Assembly: GCF_001427865.1 (NCBI RefSeq)
Contig: NZ_LMHH01000002.1
Location: 506,675 to 570,674, forward strand
Length of the DNA stretch: 64,000 nucleotides
Direction: 5' to 3'
Origin: Altererythrobacter sp. Root672
Lineage (GTDB): Bacteria; Pseudomonadota; Alphaproteobacteria; Sphingomonadales; Sphingomonadaceae
This document shows, piece after piece, positions 1 to 8,835 of this stretch; position 1 is the first letter of the stretch, and the number at the start of each line of letters is the position of its first letter. The notes beneath the pieces are model-generated. The model saw nothing but the letters and a program-made list of their open reading frames with translations. It searched no databases and was not told the origin of the DNA. Both the position numbers and the translations under genes were made by a program.

Positions 1-1
1 G

Positions 2-502
2 GCGGCGGCCGGATATGCCTCGGGAAACCCTTGGCGCTGGGCGCCCGCAGGCGGTGCCGTTGGCGGGCTGCTTGTCGGAGCCGTCGTCAAACTGCTCGGC
101 CTCGACGCGTTCAACCTGCTGTTCGGGCAATCGCCCGGTGACATAACCGGCGCGCCCGAAGGTCTGCTGCTGGGGGGAGCCGTGGGACTTGGCGCCTGGC
201 TTGCGGGGCGTTCGGGCAAGCCGGGCCTGCGTCAGGGAGTCGGGATAGCCGCACTTGCTGGAGGTCTCGCGGGAGTGCTCATTACCCTGCTTGGCGGACA
301 TATGATGGGCGGCAGCCTCGACCTCTTGGCGCGGAGCCTGCCGTACTCGCGCCTGACGCTTGACCCGATCGGGGCGCTGTTCGGGGAACAGGGGTTCGGA
401 CCGATAAGCCAGGCGGTGACCGGCGGCCTGGAAGGCGCTTTGTTCGGCGGCTGCGTGGTCGGGGCGATGATCCTGGCTCGCCGCGGCACGGGCAACGCCT
501 GA
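2..502 (+). CDS. Glycine-rich integral membrane protein, C-terminal part (5' end outside window)
   Basis: The frame is open from the first bases of the window to a stop at 500-502, so this is the C-terminal ~166 residues of a longer protein. It is rich in Gly, Ala and Leu, with several membrane-type stretches built on GG and GxxxG patterns (for example around GGAVGGLLVGAVV and LEGALFGGCVVGAMILA). The similar blocks suggest an internally repeated helical hairpin. I do not recognise the family and assign no function. It converges on rpsI and shares a terminator with it. Confidence 0.6.
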   Translation, partial: AAAGYASGNPWRWAPAGGAVGGLLVGAVVKLLGLDAFNLLFGQSPGDITGAPEGLLLGGAVGLGAWLAGRSGKPGLRQGVGIAALAGGLAGVLITLLGGHMMGGSLDLLARSLPYSRLTLDPIGALFGEQGFGPISQAVTGGLEGALFGGCVVGAMILARRGTGNA

Positions 503-515
503 AACGCCCATACAA

Positions 516-543
516 AAAGGGCGGCCCCGCAGGACCGCCCTTT
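516..543. terminator. Bidirectional rho-independent terminator
   Basis: A perfect 9-bp stem (AAAGGGCGG at 516-524, CCGCCCTTT at 535-543) encloses a 10-nt loop. It has A-rich sequence on one side and T-rich on the other, so it can work in both directions. It lies exactly between the end of the membrane protein gene and the end of rpsI. Confidence 0.85.
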
Positions 544-566
544 CCGTTTGTTCGGTATCGAACCGC

Positions 567-1091
567 TTAGCGCTTCGAGAACTGGAAGCTGCGGCGAGCC
601 TTGGCGCGGCCGTACTTCTTACGCTCGACCGTACGGCTGTCGCGGGTCAGGAACCCGGCGGCCTTGACCGTGGTGCGCAGGGCCGGCTCGTACTTGGCGA
701 GAGCCTGGCTGATGCCGTGCTTGACCGCACCGGCCTGGCCGGAGAGCCCGCCACCCTTGACGGTGGCGACGACATCGTACTGGCCTTCACGGCCGGCGAT
801 CGCGAACGGCTGGTTGATAACCAGGCGCAGCGTCGGACGGGCGAAGTAGACTTCCTGTTCGCGGCCGTTGACCACGACCTTGCCGCTGCCGGGCTTGATC
901 CACACGCGGGCAACCGCGTCCTTGCGGCGGCCGGTGGCGTAAGCGCGGCCCTGCTTGTCGAGCTCTTGCTCGCGCAGGATGGCCGGGGTGGACGGCGGAG
1001 GAGCAACAACCGGGGCGTCGTCGGTGACAGCGAGCGTGTTGAGCTCGGCCAGATCGGAGACGGTCTGGGTATCGTTGTTTTCGGTAGCCAT
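567..1091 (-). CDS. rpsI: 30S ribosomal protein S9
   Basis: Small-subunit ribosomal protein S9, whose C-terminal tail reaches the P site. The 174-residue protein has an acidic, Pro-rich N-terminal extension of about 45 residues typical of alphaproteobacteria. The S9 core follows (starting near [17 protein letters not shown]) and ends with the conserved basic tail [17 protein letters not shown]. Its ATG shares one base with the stop of rplM (TAATG), so the two are translationally coupled as in most bacteria. Confidence 0.98.
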   Translation of the reverse strand: MATENNDTQTVSDLAELNTLAVTDDAPVVAPPPSTPAILREQELDKQGRAYATGRRKDAVARVWIKPGSGKVVVNGREQEVYFARPTLRLVINQPFAIAGREGQYDVVATVKGGGLSGQAGAVKHGISQALAKYEPALRTTVKAAGFLTRDSRTVERKKYGRAKARRSFQFSKR

Positions 1092-1570
1092 TATGCGGCG
1101 GCCTTGTTCTTGCGGTTCAGCGAAGCGACGTCGAGCGGCTGGGGCTGGGTGCCACCATGCGGATGCTCGGTGCCGGCGTAGAGGTGCAGCGCCTTCATCT
1201 GCTGACGGCCCAGCGGACCGCGCGGGATCATGCGCTCAACGGCCTTTTCCAGCACGCGCTCGGGGAAGCGACCGTCGAGGACCTTGTCCGCCGTCACGGC
1301 CTTGATGCCGCCGGCATAGCCGGTGTGCTTGTAGTAGGTCTTCTCGTCACGCTTGTTGCCCGTGAAACGGACCTTCTCGACGTTGATGACCACGACGTGG
1401 TCACCGCAATCGACGTGCGGAGTGAAGCTCGTCTTGTGCTTGCCGCGCAGGTGGTTGGCGACGATCACGGCGAGGCGGCCAACGACCAGTCCCTCGGCAT
1501 CGATCAGGTGCCACTTCTTTTCGACCTCGGCCGGCTTGATCGACCGGGTGATCTTGGTGAGCGCCTTCAT
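1091..1570 (-). CDS. rplM: 50S ribosomal protein L13
   Basis: Large-subunit protein L13, an early assembly protein that binds 23S rRNA. The 159 residues match the family in length. Family signatures include [17 protein letters not shown] near the N-terminus, YKHTGYAGG in the middle and [20 protein letters not shown] near residues 115-135. It is the first gene of the rplM-rpsI operon, and a good promoter lies about 70 bp upstream. Confidence 0.98.
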   Translation of the reverse strand: MKALTKITRSIKPAEVEKKWHLIDAEGLVVGRLAVIVANHLRGKHKTSFTPHVDCGDHVVVINVEKVRFTGNKRDEKTYYKHTGYAGGIKAVTADKVLDGRFPERVLEKAVERMIPRGPLGRQQMKALHLYAGTEHPHGGTQPQPLDVASLNRKNKAAA

Positions 1571-1639
1571 GGCGGTGTGTCCTTATTACGAAACAGGTTT
1601 CGCGCAGCCGGATTCGCCCCGGCCTTGCGAAGAGCGGGC

Positions 1640-1668
1640 CATTTGTCGTTTGAGCCCCTGTAAGTCAA
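1640..1668 (-). promoter_or_regulatory. Probable sigma-70 promoter of rplM-rpsI
   Basis: Read on the minus strand there is TTGACT (1663-1668), a 17-bp spacer, and CAAATG (1640-1645). The -35 hexamer is near consensus and the spacing is ideal, while the -10 is weak. It lies 70 bp upstream of the rplM start, with no other gene in between. Confidence 0.5.
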
Positions 1669-1731
1669 GCAATCTGCGGCCTTGCTGAGAGGTAAAATAT
1701 TACCTGCCAGAATTAGCGCCCTTCAGTCAGG

Positions 1732-2046
1732 CTAGTCGCTGACCAATCCGCGCAACCATTCGGCGGTGGGTTTGGCCGCAGTATCCGTGCGCCAGCCGAG
1801 CACCGCGGGCACTTCATAAGGATGGATCTCCGCAAGGCGGGCAGTTGCCCGATCGAGCAGGGCGGCATCGGTCTTGAACAGCACGCCGACTTCTGCGCTC
1901 TCGTCGATTTCGCCCTGCCATAGGTAGATCGAGCGCATCGGCGGGAGGATGTTGGCGCAGGCGACCAGCCGCTCGTCGATCATCTGGCGAGCGACTTCCT
2001 CGGCGCTGGCTTCGTCGCCGAAGGGAGACCAGATCAGCGCGCTCAC
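1732..2046 (-). CDS. cutA: CutA divalent-cation tolerance protein
   Basis: A small trimeric PII-like protein linked to copper and other metal tolerance. The 104-residue product has the family pattern: ACANILPPMRSIYLWQGEI near residues 30-50, the FKTDAALLDRATARLAEIHPYEVPA segment around 60-85 (in two parts), and a C-terminal tryptophan region. I chose the GTG at 2044-2046 because it overlaps the stop of the upstream heme A synthase gene as GTGA and places the start where CutA proteins begin. An upstream in-frame extension is open but unlike CutA. Confidence 0.9.
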   Translation of the reverse strand: MSALIWSPFGDEASAEEVARQMIDERLVACANILPPMRSIYLWQGEIDESAEVGVLFKTDAALLDRATARLAEIHPYEVPAVLGWRTDTAAKPTAEWLRGLVSD

Positions 2047-3107
2047 GGCCGGCGTCCTACGGAGTGCGCGCCCCAGGCCGTAGCGGCCACGAGCAGAGCC
2101 CCGACGAGTTGGTGCAAGACCGCCAGCCATAGCGCCACGCCGGTCATGACCGTCGCAATGCCAAGCAGGATCTGGGTGCCGAACGCCGAATGGATTGCCA
2201 CCGCGGCCTGGCGAACGCCCGCGCGGCGGACCTTGCGGGAAAGGACGACCAGTGCGGCGACCACCACCCACGCCCACCAGCGATGGAGGAAGTGGAGCAA
2301 ATAGGGATCATGCGTCAGCGCCCAGCCAAATCCCTTCGACCAGTCGACTTCGGGAAACAGGCGGCCCTGCATCAAGGGCCACGTATCGGAGGCGAGGCCC
2401 GCGTTAAGCCCCGCTACCCACGCGCCGAGCAACAGCTGGACGAACACGATGAGCCCGGTGAGTGCGGCAAAACCGGTCAGCCGCGCCGGCCTAGCCGAGG
2501 GATTGCGACTGAGCTGGATCAGGTCGAGCGCGGTCCAGACGAGTCCGGCAAGGGTGAAGAGGGCCGTCAGCAAATGGATCGAGAGCCAGAAGTGGCTGAC
2601 GTCGGTCACCTTCTCGGACAGACCCGAGCGGACCATGTACCAGCCGAACACCCCTTGCAGGCCACCAAGTGCCAGCAGCGCGAGCAGCCGTGGCTTATAG
2701 CCCTTCGGTATTGCGCCCCTGACCCAGTACCATGCCAAAGGCAGCGCGAACGCCAGCCCGATCAAACGGCCGAGCAGCCGGTGGGACCACTCCCAGAAGT
2801 AGATGAACTTGTAGTCGCTCAGGGTCATTCCGGCCGGGCCGTTGATCTGGCGATATTCGCCGATCTGCTGGTAGCCTTGGAACTCCGCCTGCCACTGCGC
2901 CTCTGTCAGCGGCGGAAGCGCGCCGGTGACGGGCTTCCATTCCGTGATCGAGAGACCGCTTTCGGTGAGCCGGGTAATGCCGCCCACCGCGATCATCAGC
3001 ACCACCAGAACGGCAACCGCCAGTAACCAGCGGGCCAAGGGGAGCGCGCGAACGGTCCGGGCGCGGGGTGCAAGGTCCCCAGCCGGATTCTCTGCCTGTA
3101 CGACCAT
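2043..3107 (-). CDS. ctaA: Heme A synthase (COX15/CtaA family)
   Basis: Inner-membrane enzyme that oxidises the C8 methyl of heme O to make heme A for cytochrome c oxidase. The 354 residues carry eight membrane spans. Candidate heme-ligand histidines occur in HRLLGRLIG, HLLTALF, HRWWAWV and HQLVGALL, and the N-terminal loop signature GGITRLTESGLSITEWKP follows the first span. The start at 3107 (MVVQ) fits the family; an upstream ATG would add an implausible basic leader. It is translationally coupled to cutA. Confidence 0.95.
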   Translation of the reverse strand: MVVQAENPAGDLAPRARTVRALPLARWLLAVAVLVVLMIAVGGITRLTESGLSITEWKPVTGALPPLTEAQWQAEFQGYQQIGEYRQINGPAGMTLSDYKFIYFWEWSHRLLGRLIGLAFALPLAWYWVRGAIPKGYKPRLLALLALGGLQGVFGWYMVRSGLSEKVTDVSHFWLSIHLLTALFTLAGLVWTALDLIQLSRNPSARPARLTGFAALTGLIVFVQLLLGAWVAGLNAGLASDTWPLMQGRLFPEVDWSKGFGWALTHDPYLLHFLHRWWAWVVVAALVVLSRKVRRAGVRQAAVAIHSAFGTQILLGIATVMTGVALWLAVLHQLVGALLVAATAWGAHSVGRRP

Positions 3108-3223
3108 GAGCAGGCCCACTGCCCCTACGTAAGACAAAGCGCAAGCCTCGCGCGACGAACGGCGCAGGCGAAGAACCCGTGGGGGCTTGCGCAACGTTAT
3201 ACAGTTACATAGATGGGGCCGCG

Positions 3224-3595
3224 ATGGGTCACACTATTCCCTGGATTCGCGGGCGGCTCGACCGCGTTGGCATGGTCCTTTCCGGCCTCTGCGCAGTGCA
3301 TTGCGTGCTGGGCATCGTCATCGTGGCGGGACTCGGTCTTGGCGGCGGACTGCTGCTCGACCCGATCGTCCACCGCGTGGGCCTGGTGTGCGCGACAGTC
3401 GTTGCCGGCGTCGCCATCGGCATCGGCGCCATCCAGCACCGGCGCGCCGCGCCCTTCGTCGTCGCGATGGTCGGCCTGTCCTTCATGGGCGGCGCACTGG
3501 CCGTCGACCATGGCATTGAAGAGGCGGTGCTGACGATCATCGGCGTGATTCTCGTTGCGGCCGGGCACACGCTCAACTTGCGCAAGCCCGCGTAA
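3224..3595 (+). CDS. MerC-domain membrane protein
   Basis: A 123-residue protein with four membrane spans and a cysteine pair C-AVH-C at residues 23-27 in the first span, as in MerC-type metal transporters. In sphingomonads, MerC-domain proteins outside mer operons are common and their substrate is usually unknown; no merR, merT or merA is present here. It is divergent from ctaA and lies 18 bp before thiSG, so it could share a transcript with it. The start at 3224 is chosen because the preceding in-frame residues are not membrane-like. Confidence 0.8.
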   Translation: MGHTIPWIRGRLDRVGMVLSGLCAVHCVLGIVIVAGLGLGGGLLLDPIVHRVGLVCATVVAGVAIGIGAIQHRRAAPFVVAMVGLSFMGGALAVDHGIEEAVLTIIGVILVAAGHTLNLRKPA

Positions 3596-3613
3596 GCGTT
3601 ATCTGCGCGGGGC

Positions 3614-4594
3614 ATGACCGCGCCCATCAATCTCACCATCAACGGCGAGCCGCGCCGCTCCGCCGCCTCGACCATCGCCGAACTCGTCACCGAGCTGGGA
3701 CTGAAGCCGGAGAAAGTTGCGGTCGAGCACAACGGCGTGATCGCGCCCCGCTCGACTTTGGGAGAAGTGACATTGGCCGAAGGTGATGCCCTGGAGATTG
3801 TCCACTTCGTGGGCGGTGGCTCCGATGACGACACCTGGACAGTTGCGGGCCGTACCTTTCGTTCGCGCCTGATCGTCGGCACCGGGAAGTATAAGGACTT
3901 CGCGGAAAACGCCGCGGCACTCGAAGCGAGCGGGGCGGAGATCGTCACGGTCGCCGTGCGAAGGGTCAACGTGTCCGACCCTTCGGCGCCGATGTTGACC
4001 GATTTCATCGACCCCAAGAAGGTCACCTACCTGCCCAACACCGCCGGCTGTTTCACCGCAGAGGATGCGATCCGCACTCTGCGCCTGGCGCGGGAGGCCG
4101 GCGGCTGGGACCTGGTGAAGCTCGAAGTGTTGGGTGAAGCGCGTACGCTCTACCCCGACATGCGCGAGACCTTGCGTGCGACCGAGGTGCTCGCAAACGA
4201 GGGCTTCAAGCCGATGGTCTACTGCACCGACGATCCGATCGGGGCGAAGCAGCTGGAAGAAGCGGGCGCCGTGGCGATCATGCCGCTTGGTGCACCGATC
4301 GGTTCAGGGCTCGGCATCCAGAATCGGGTGACCATTCGCCTGATCGTCGAAGGTGCAAAGGTCCCGGTGCTGGTCGACGCCGGTGTGGGCACCGCTAGCG
4401 ACGCCACTGTGGCGATGGAGCTCGGCTGCGACGGCATTCTGATGAACACCGCGATCGCCGAAGCCAAGGACCCGATCAGGATGGCCCGTGCGATGAAGTA
4501 CGCAGTCCAGGCCGGCCGCGATGCTTACCTCGCCGGTCGCATGGCGACTCGGAAATACGCTGACCCCAGCAGCCCGCTGGCCGGCCTTATCTAA
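3614..4594 (+). CDS. thiG: ThiS-ThiG fusion: sulphur carrier protein and thiazole synthase
   Basis: Makes the thiazole phosphate half of thiamine. Residues 1-69 are a complete ThiS ubiquitin-like fold ending in the GGG motif (67-69). Residues ~75-326 are a complete ThiG TIM barrel, with [12 protein letters not shown] at ~85-96, the Schiff-base lysine K169 in [10 protein letters not shown], and the phosphate-binding region APIGSGLGI. Such fusions are annotated in several alphaproteobacteria. The oddity is that the ThiS diglycine, normally a free C-terminus that is adenylated and thiocarboxylated, is internal here. No other thi gene is adjacent and I see no TPP riboswitch upstream. Confidence 0.95.
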   Translation: MTAPINLTINGEPRRSAASTIAELVTELGLKPEKVAVEHNGVIAPRSTLGEVTLAEGDALEIVHFVGGGSDDDTWTVAGRTFRSRLIVGTGKYKDFAENAAALEASGAEIVTVAVRRVNVSDPSAPMLTDFIDPKKVTYLPNTAGCFTAEDAIRTLRLAREAGGWDLVKLEVLGEARTLYPDMRETLRATEVLANEGFKPMVYCTDDPIGAKQLEEAGAVAIMPLGAPIGSGLGIQNRVTIRLIVEGAKVPVLVDAGVGTASDATVAMELGCDGILMNTAIAEAKDPIRMARAMKYAVQAGRDAYLAGRMATRKYADPSSPLAGLI

Positions 4595-4618
4595 GATCCT
4601 CCCCGGCACAGGGAGGAT
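4595..4618. terminator. Palindromic hairpin after thiSG
   Basis: ATCCTCCC (4596-4603) pairs with GGGAGGAT (4611-4618) and starts right after the thiSG stop. The arm GATCCTCCCC is the same as the outer arms of the longer palindromic repeat at 21305-21442, so this may be a minimal copy of that family now serving as a terminator. There is only a short T stretch. Confidence 0.5.
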
Positions 4619-4683
4619 TTCCGCACCGGCCTTTGCGGATCGTTAACCAACATCGGTGACACTCCCATCGAAAGGGGGCTGTC

Positions 4684-5211
4684 ATGGCCAAGACCGGGAC
4701 TGCATCGCTGACCATTGCCGAACTGCGCGAATTCGCCAGCTTCACCGAGGAAGAGCAGCTTTTCATCGAGCGCTCGCTCGATATAGGCCTCGGTCGCGGC
4801 GATGCCTTCAAGCTGTGGTCGCGCAAGTCCGGCGACATGGGTTCGATCCGCGCGCAGTACCTTGCGTACCGCGAACTCCGGACCCTGCGCGAGACGATCC
4901 CCTGTGAAACCTCGATGGACGGTGTGCAGGACTTCATGGGCCCGTTGACCCGCGTCACCGCGCTCGACCTGGCGCAGGAACAGCTGTCTAGCTTCTCTTC
5001 GTACCGCTTCCTCTATGAGCGGCTTCTGGGTGCGAAGGCGCGCCCGTGGCTCCCATCCGCCTTTTGCGGCGCCGCTGCGCTGCCGCAGATCCGCCCGGCC
5101 CGCCGCAAGATGCTGCTCCAGTCGCTCAGCGAAGCCGCGGCCACCGCGCCCGGCTGGTCCGACCGCGAACCGTGCTTCTATCCGGAGAAGGTCGAAGCCG
5201 AAGCGGCTTGA
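4684..5211 (+). CDS. Conserved hypothetical protein
   Basis: A 175-residue soluble protein, mostly helical by composition (for example ELREFASFTEEEQLFIERSL near residues 12-31). There is no signal peptide, membrane span or catalytic motif that I recognise. A purine-rich ribosome binding site (AAAGGGGG) precedes the ATG. It stands alone, downstream of the thiSG hairpin and convergent with the acyl-CoA synthetase gene. It looks like a lineage-restricted hypothetical. Confidence 0.7.
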   Translation: MAKTGTASLTIAELREFASFTEEEQLFIERSLDIGLGRGDAFKLWSRKSGDMGSIRAQYLAYRELRTLRETIPCETSMDGVQDFMGPLTRVTALDLAQEQLSSFSSYRFLYERLLGAKARPWLPSAFCGAAALPQIRPARRKMLLQSLSEAAATAPGWSDREPCFYPEKVEAEAA

Positions 5212-5232
5212 TCGTCGCCGAGGACTGCCAAG

Positions 5233-7032
5233 CTAGCCCCTATACAACCCGTCGATCCGGTCTCCGTACCGCTCCTTGATCTTGTGCCGGCGGATCTTGA
5301 GGCTTGGGGTCATCTCGCCGTTCTCGATCGTGAACGGTTCGTCGGCGAAGGCGAACTGGCGAACCTTTTCGGTAACCGAGAGATCTTGGTTCACGCGATC
5401 GACCGCGCCGCGCAGAGCGCTGCGGAATGCGGGGAGTTTCTGGAGTTGGTCGATGTCGAGCTTCTCACCGTTCTCCTTCGCCCAGCGGAAAGACCAGTCG
5501 CAGTCGGGCACCACTAGCCCGACGACGTAAGGCCGCTTGTCGCCGCTCACCATCGCTTGGGATATTTCGGGCTGGAGCGTGAGCATGCCCTCCAGCTTTT
5601 GCGGGGCGATGTTGTCGCCCTTGTCGTTGACGATGATGTCCTTCTTGCGATCGGTGATGACGATCCGACCGCCTTCGTCGAGGTGGCCGATGTCGCCGGT
5701 GTGGAGCCAGCCGTCGATGATCGTCTTCGCGGTCTCCGCCGGGTTGTGCCAATAACCGAGCATCACCAACTCGCCGCGGACGAGGATCTCGCCATCGTCG
5801 GCGACCCTGACTTCCACCCCGCGCAAGGGCGGGCCGACTGTCGCCAGGCGAATGCCGGCCGAGGGGTAATTGCAGCTCACCACCGGCGCGCTCTCGGTCT
5901 GGCCGTAGCCCTGGAGCATGACCAGGCCCATCGATTCGAAGAATGCGCCGACCTCGGGATTGAGCGGCGCGCCGCCAGAAACGAGCGCCTTGATGCGCCC
6001 GCCGAAGCGTTGCCGGATCTTCGGGCGCAGAGTCGCGTCGAGCAAGCGCTCCACCGGCCAGTCGCTCAGGCGGCGAACGCCAGCCGCGCGCCGTTCCGCC
6101 AGGCTGAGTGCTTGATCGAGCAGGAATTGCGCGAACCGGCCCTGCTTTTCGACCTGCTTGACGATGCGGCCACGCAGCATCTCGAACAGGCGCGGGACCA
6201 CGACCATGAAAGTCGGCTTGGCTTCCTCGATATTGCTGCCGAGCTTGTCGAGACCTTCCGCAAACCAGACGTCCGCGCCAAGTCCGATCGGAAGGTACAG
6301 CCCCGCGGTGTGTTCAAGCGCGTGGCTCATTGGCAGGAACGAAAGGAAGCGTTCGTCGCCCCAGCCGAAGTCGCCGGCGAGCACTTCGGCCGCGCCTTCG
6401 ACATTGCACAGGATCGCCCCGTGGTGGAGCAACACCCCACGCGGCGCGCCGCTGGTGCCGCTGGTGTAGATGATGCAGGCCGGATCGCGCCTCCCGATCC
6501 CGGCAATCCGCGCTTCCACCGCAGCGCGCGCTGCCACGGCATCGCCCTCGATCAGGTCGGCCCATTGATGGACCTCGAAGTCCGCCTGGCCCGCGCGCAG
6601 CGGTTCCATGGCGATCACCTGGTGCGCGATGCCGGACCGGACGATGGCGGGGAGCAGCGGCTCGGCCAGCTTGCGATTGGAGACGATCACCGCCTTGGCC
6701 CCCGAATTGTCGAGGATGTGCAGGTGATCGCGTTCGGTGTTGGTGGTGTAGGCCGGGGTGGTGATGCAGCCAGCGGCCATGATCGCCAGGTCGGCAATCG
6801 CCCATTCGGGCCGGTTCTCGGCCACCAGCACCACGCGGTCGCCGTCCTTGAGCCCCATCGACCGCAGCGATTGCGCGAGCAGGCAGACCTGGCGCGAAGC
6901 CTCGTTCCAGCTGATCGAGGTCCAGGTGCCTTCGATCTTGGCAGTCAGAAACGGGCGTTCGCCGAGTTCGTCCGCGCGGATGAAGAACAGCCGGACGAGA
7001 TTCGGCGCAGACGCGAAATCGGTAAGCTGCAT
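5233..7032 (-). CDS. Long-chain acyl-CoA synthetase (AMP-forming, FAA1 type)
   Basis: Activates fatty acids to acyl-CoA via acyl-AMP. The 599 residues match the family length. The AMP-binding P-loop YTSGTSGAPRGVLLHHGA lies near residue 190, GYGQTESAPVVSCNYP near 370-385, the GWLHTGDIG motif and ITDRKKDIIV hinge around 440-465, and a C-terminal cap domain with KIRRHKIKERYGDRI at the end. GGAGG precedes the start. It reads toward the hypothetical at 4684, a monocistronic layout. Confidence 0.92.
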   Translation of the reverse strand: MQLTDFASAPNLVRLFFIRADELGERPFLTAKIEGTWTSISWNEASRQVCLLAQSLRSMGLKDGDRVVLVAENRPEWAIADLAIMAAGCITTPAYTTNTERDHLHILDNSGAKAVIVSNRKLAEPLLPAIVRSGIAHQVIAMEPLRAGQADFEVHQWADLIEGDAVAARAAVEARIAGIGRRDPACIIYTSGTSGAPRGVLLHHGAILCNVEGAAEVLAGDFGWGDERFLSFLPMSHALEHTAGLYLPIGLGADVWFAEGLDKLGSNIEEAKPTFMVVVPRLFEMLRGRIVKQVEKQGRFAQFLLDQALSLAERRAAGVRRLSDWPVERLLDATLRPKIRQRFGGRIKALVSGGAPLNPEVGAFFESMGLVMLQGYGQTESAPVVSCNYPSAGIRLATVGPPLRGVEVRVADDGEILVRGELVMLGYWHNPAETAKTIIDGWLHTGDIGHLDEGGRIVITDRKKDIIVNDKGDNIAPQKLEGMLTLQPEISQAMVSGDKRPYVVGLVVPDCDWSFRWAKENGEKLDIDQLQKLPAFRSALRGAVDRVNQDLSVTEKVRQFAFADEPFTIENGEMTPSLKIRRHKIKERYGDRIDGLYRG

Positions 7033-7118
7033 TCGCGCCTCCTTTCCCCTTCGCCGGTTTTCCGGCCTATCGATGGGTGCTGGTTACGGCGCGCGAAGCG
7101 AGGCGGCAAGAGACTGGC

Positions 7119-8825
7119 TTACTCGCCGATCGCCATTCCTTCACTGCGGGGATCGGCGGCGCCTGCCCATCCGGCGGCGGTGCGTTGAGCGCCGTTGGTC
7201 TTGAGCGGCAGGCTGCGAGTCGCGATCTGCGCATGGCCGAGCGCCTGGAGTTGCGGGATCAGCGGTACGAGAGCGCTGCCTTCCTCGGCGCTTAACTGGT
7301 CGCCCGGAGCGAACAGCACAGGGAGGGCGATCGCCTGGTCGAGCGGGAGGCCGAAGTCGATCACACCGATCAACGCTCGGGCTACCTGTACCGGGATCGT
7401 CGCACCGCCCGCGGCGCCGATCACCAGCACGAGCCGACCTTGCGAATCGTAGACCAGCGTCGGCGCCATCGAGCTGCGTGGGCGCTTGCCACCCTCGACG
7501 CGGTTGGCGACCAGACGGCCATCGACCGAGGGGGCGAAGCTGAAATCGGTCAGTTCGTTGTTGAGGTAATAGCCGCCGACCATGATGCCGGAGCCAAACG
7601 AGCCCTCGACGGTCGAGGTGTAGCTGACCGCGCTGCCTTCGCGGTCCACGGCGACGAAATGCGAGGTGCCGTGTTCTTCCGGCTCGGTGCCATCGGGCGG
7701 AGCGAGCGCGAGGCCGCGCGGCATTCCCGCGGTAACTTGCGCCAGGGTGCTGTTCGGATCGATCAACGCTCCACGCCCGGCGAGGTAGTCCGGCTCCATG
7801 AGTCCTTCAGCCGGCACCGAAACGAAGTCGGGGTCGGCAAGGTAACGCTCGCGGTCGGCGAAGGCGAGGCGCTGCGATTCGGCGAAGAGATGCCAGAACA
7901 CCGGCGAGTCCTTGCCCAGGGCTCCGAGGTCGAACCGCTCAAGCTGCTTGAGGATGGCATAGACGGTAGTCGCACCCGAGGAGGGCGGACCCATCCCGCA
8001 GATACGGTAGCCGCGATAGGGGCCGCACAGCTCAGGCCGATCCTTGGCCTGGTAGGCAGCCACGTCCGCCACGGTCATCGCGCCGGAGCGGGGGGTCTCG
8101 GCGGCGATTTCGGCGGCGATCTGGGCCGCGTTGGTGCCGCTGTAGAACCACTCGGGGCCCTGCTCTGCGAGGTGCTCAAGCGTTTCGGCCAGCGCGGGAT
8201 TGCGCAGCACGGAGCCGACCGGCAGCGCTTCGCCCGAGGCGTCGTAGTAGATCGCCAGAGCTTCGGATTGGTGGGCCGCTCGGTTCTTGGATTGGACCAA
8301 GAACTGCCGCCCGCGCTCGCTCAGCACCCAGCCGTCACGCGCCAGCTTGATTGCGGGTTGGAACAGGGCTGCCCAGGACAGCTTCCCGTAACGCTCGTGC
8401 GCTTCGGCGGCGAGGCGCACATTGCCCGGAACGCCGACGCTGAGGCCGGAAATGACCGCACTCATGAAGGGCACCGGCTTGCCGTCGGCGTCGAGGAACC
8501 ATTGCGGGTCCGCGCCAGATGGGGCGGTCTCGCGGCCGTCGAAAGTCTGGATGTCGCCGTCGGGCGCGCTGTGCATCATGAAGCCGCCACCGCCGATGCC
8601 CGAGCTCTGCGGCTCGACCACGGTGAGCGCGAGCATGGTCGCGATCGCGGCATCGGTTGAGCTTCCGCCTTGCCGAAGCATGGCGACACCGGCCTCGGCC
8701 GCACGCGGATCGGCTGCGCTGACTACGCCCGCGGTCTTGGCGTCGGCGGTCTTGGCGGGAGCAGGAACGGTGGCGCAGGCGCCAAGCAGCAGCACGGCGA
8801 GGGGGAGCAGGAGACGATTGGGCAT
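7119..8825 (-). CDS. ggt: Gamma-glutamyltransferase, lipoprotein form
   Basis: Periplasmic, self-processing Ntn-hydrolase that transfers or hydrolyses the gamma-glutamyl group of glutathione. The 568-residue precursor starts with a lipoprotein signal peptide whose lipobox ends LLLGAC (Cys17), so it is probably membrane-anchored. The autocatalytic threonine is in EEHGTSHFVAVD, which begins the small subunit, followed by SYTSTVEGSFGSG. I chose the start at 8825 because it directly opens the signal peptide. It lies 10 bp after pyrD and is probably co-transcribed with it. Confidence 0.93.
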   Translation of the reverse strand: MPNRLLLPLAVLLLGACATVPAPAKTADAKTAGVVSAADPRAAEAGVAMLRQGGSSTDAAIATMLALTVVEPQSSGIGGGGFMMHSAPDGDIQTFDGRETAPSGADPQWFLDADGKPVPFMSAVISGLSVGVPGNVRLAAEAHERYGKLSWAALFQPAIKLARDGWVLSERGRQFLVQSKNRAAHQSEALAIYYDASGEALPVGSVLRNPALAETLEHLAEQGPEWFYSGTNAAQIAAEIAAETPRSGAMTVADVAAYQAKDRPELCGPYRGYRICGMGPPSSGATTVYAILKQLERFDLGALGKDSPVFWHLFAESQRLAFADRERYLADPDFVSVPAEGLMEPDYLAGRGALIDPNSTLAQVTAGMPRGLALAPPDGTEPEEHGTSHFVAVDREGSAVSYTSTVEGSFGSGIMVGGYYLNNELTDFSFAPSVDGRLVANRVEGGKRPRSSMAPTLVYDSQGRLVLVIGAAGGATIPVQVARALIGVIDFGLPLDQAIALPVLFAPGDQLSAEEGSALVPLIPQLQALGHAQIATRSLPLKTNGAQRTAAGWAGAADPRSEGMAIGE

Positions 8826-8835
8826 CACTAAGGTG

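Noticed and set aside
3193..3212. Zur-like dyad GTTATACAGTTAC before the MerC-like gene.
   Set aside because: Only about half the positions are symmetrical; too weak to call an operator.
3596..3613. TPP riboswitch expected before a thiamine gene.
   Set aside because: Only 18 bp separate the MerC-like gene and thiSG, and no THI-box pattern is visible upstream.
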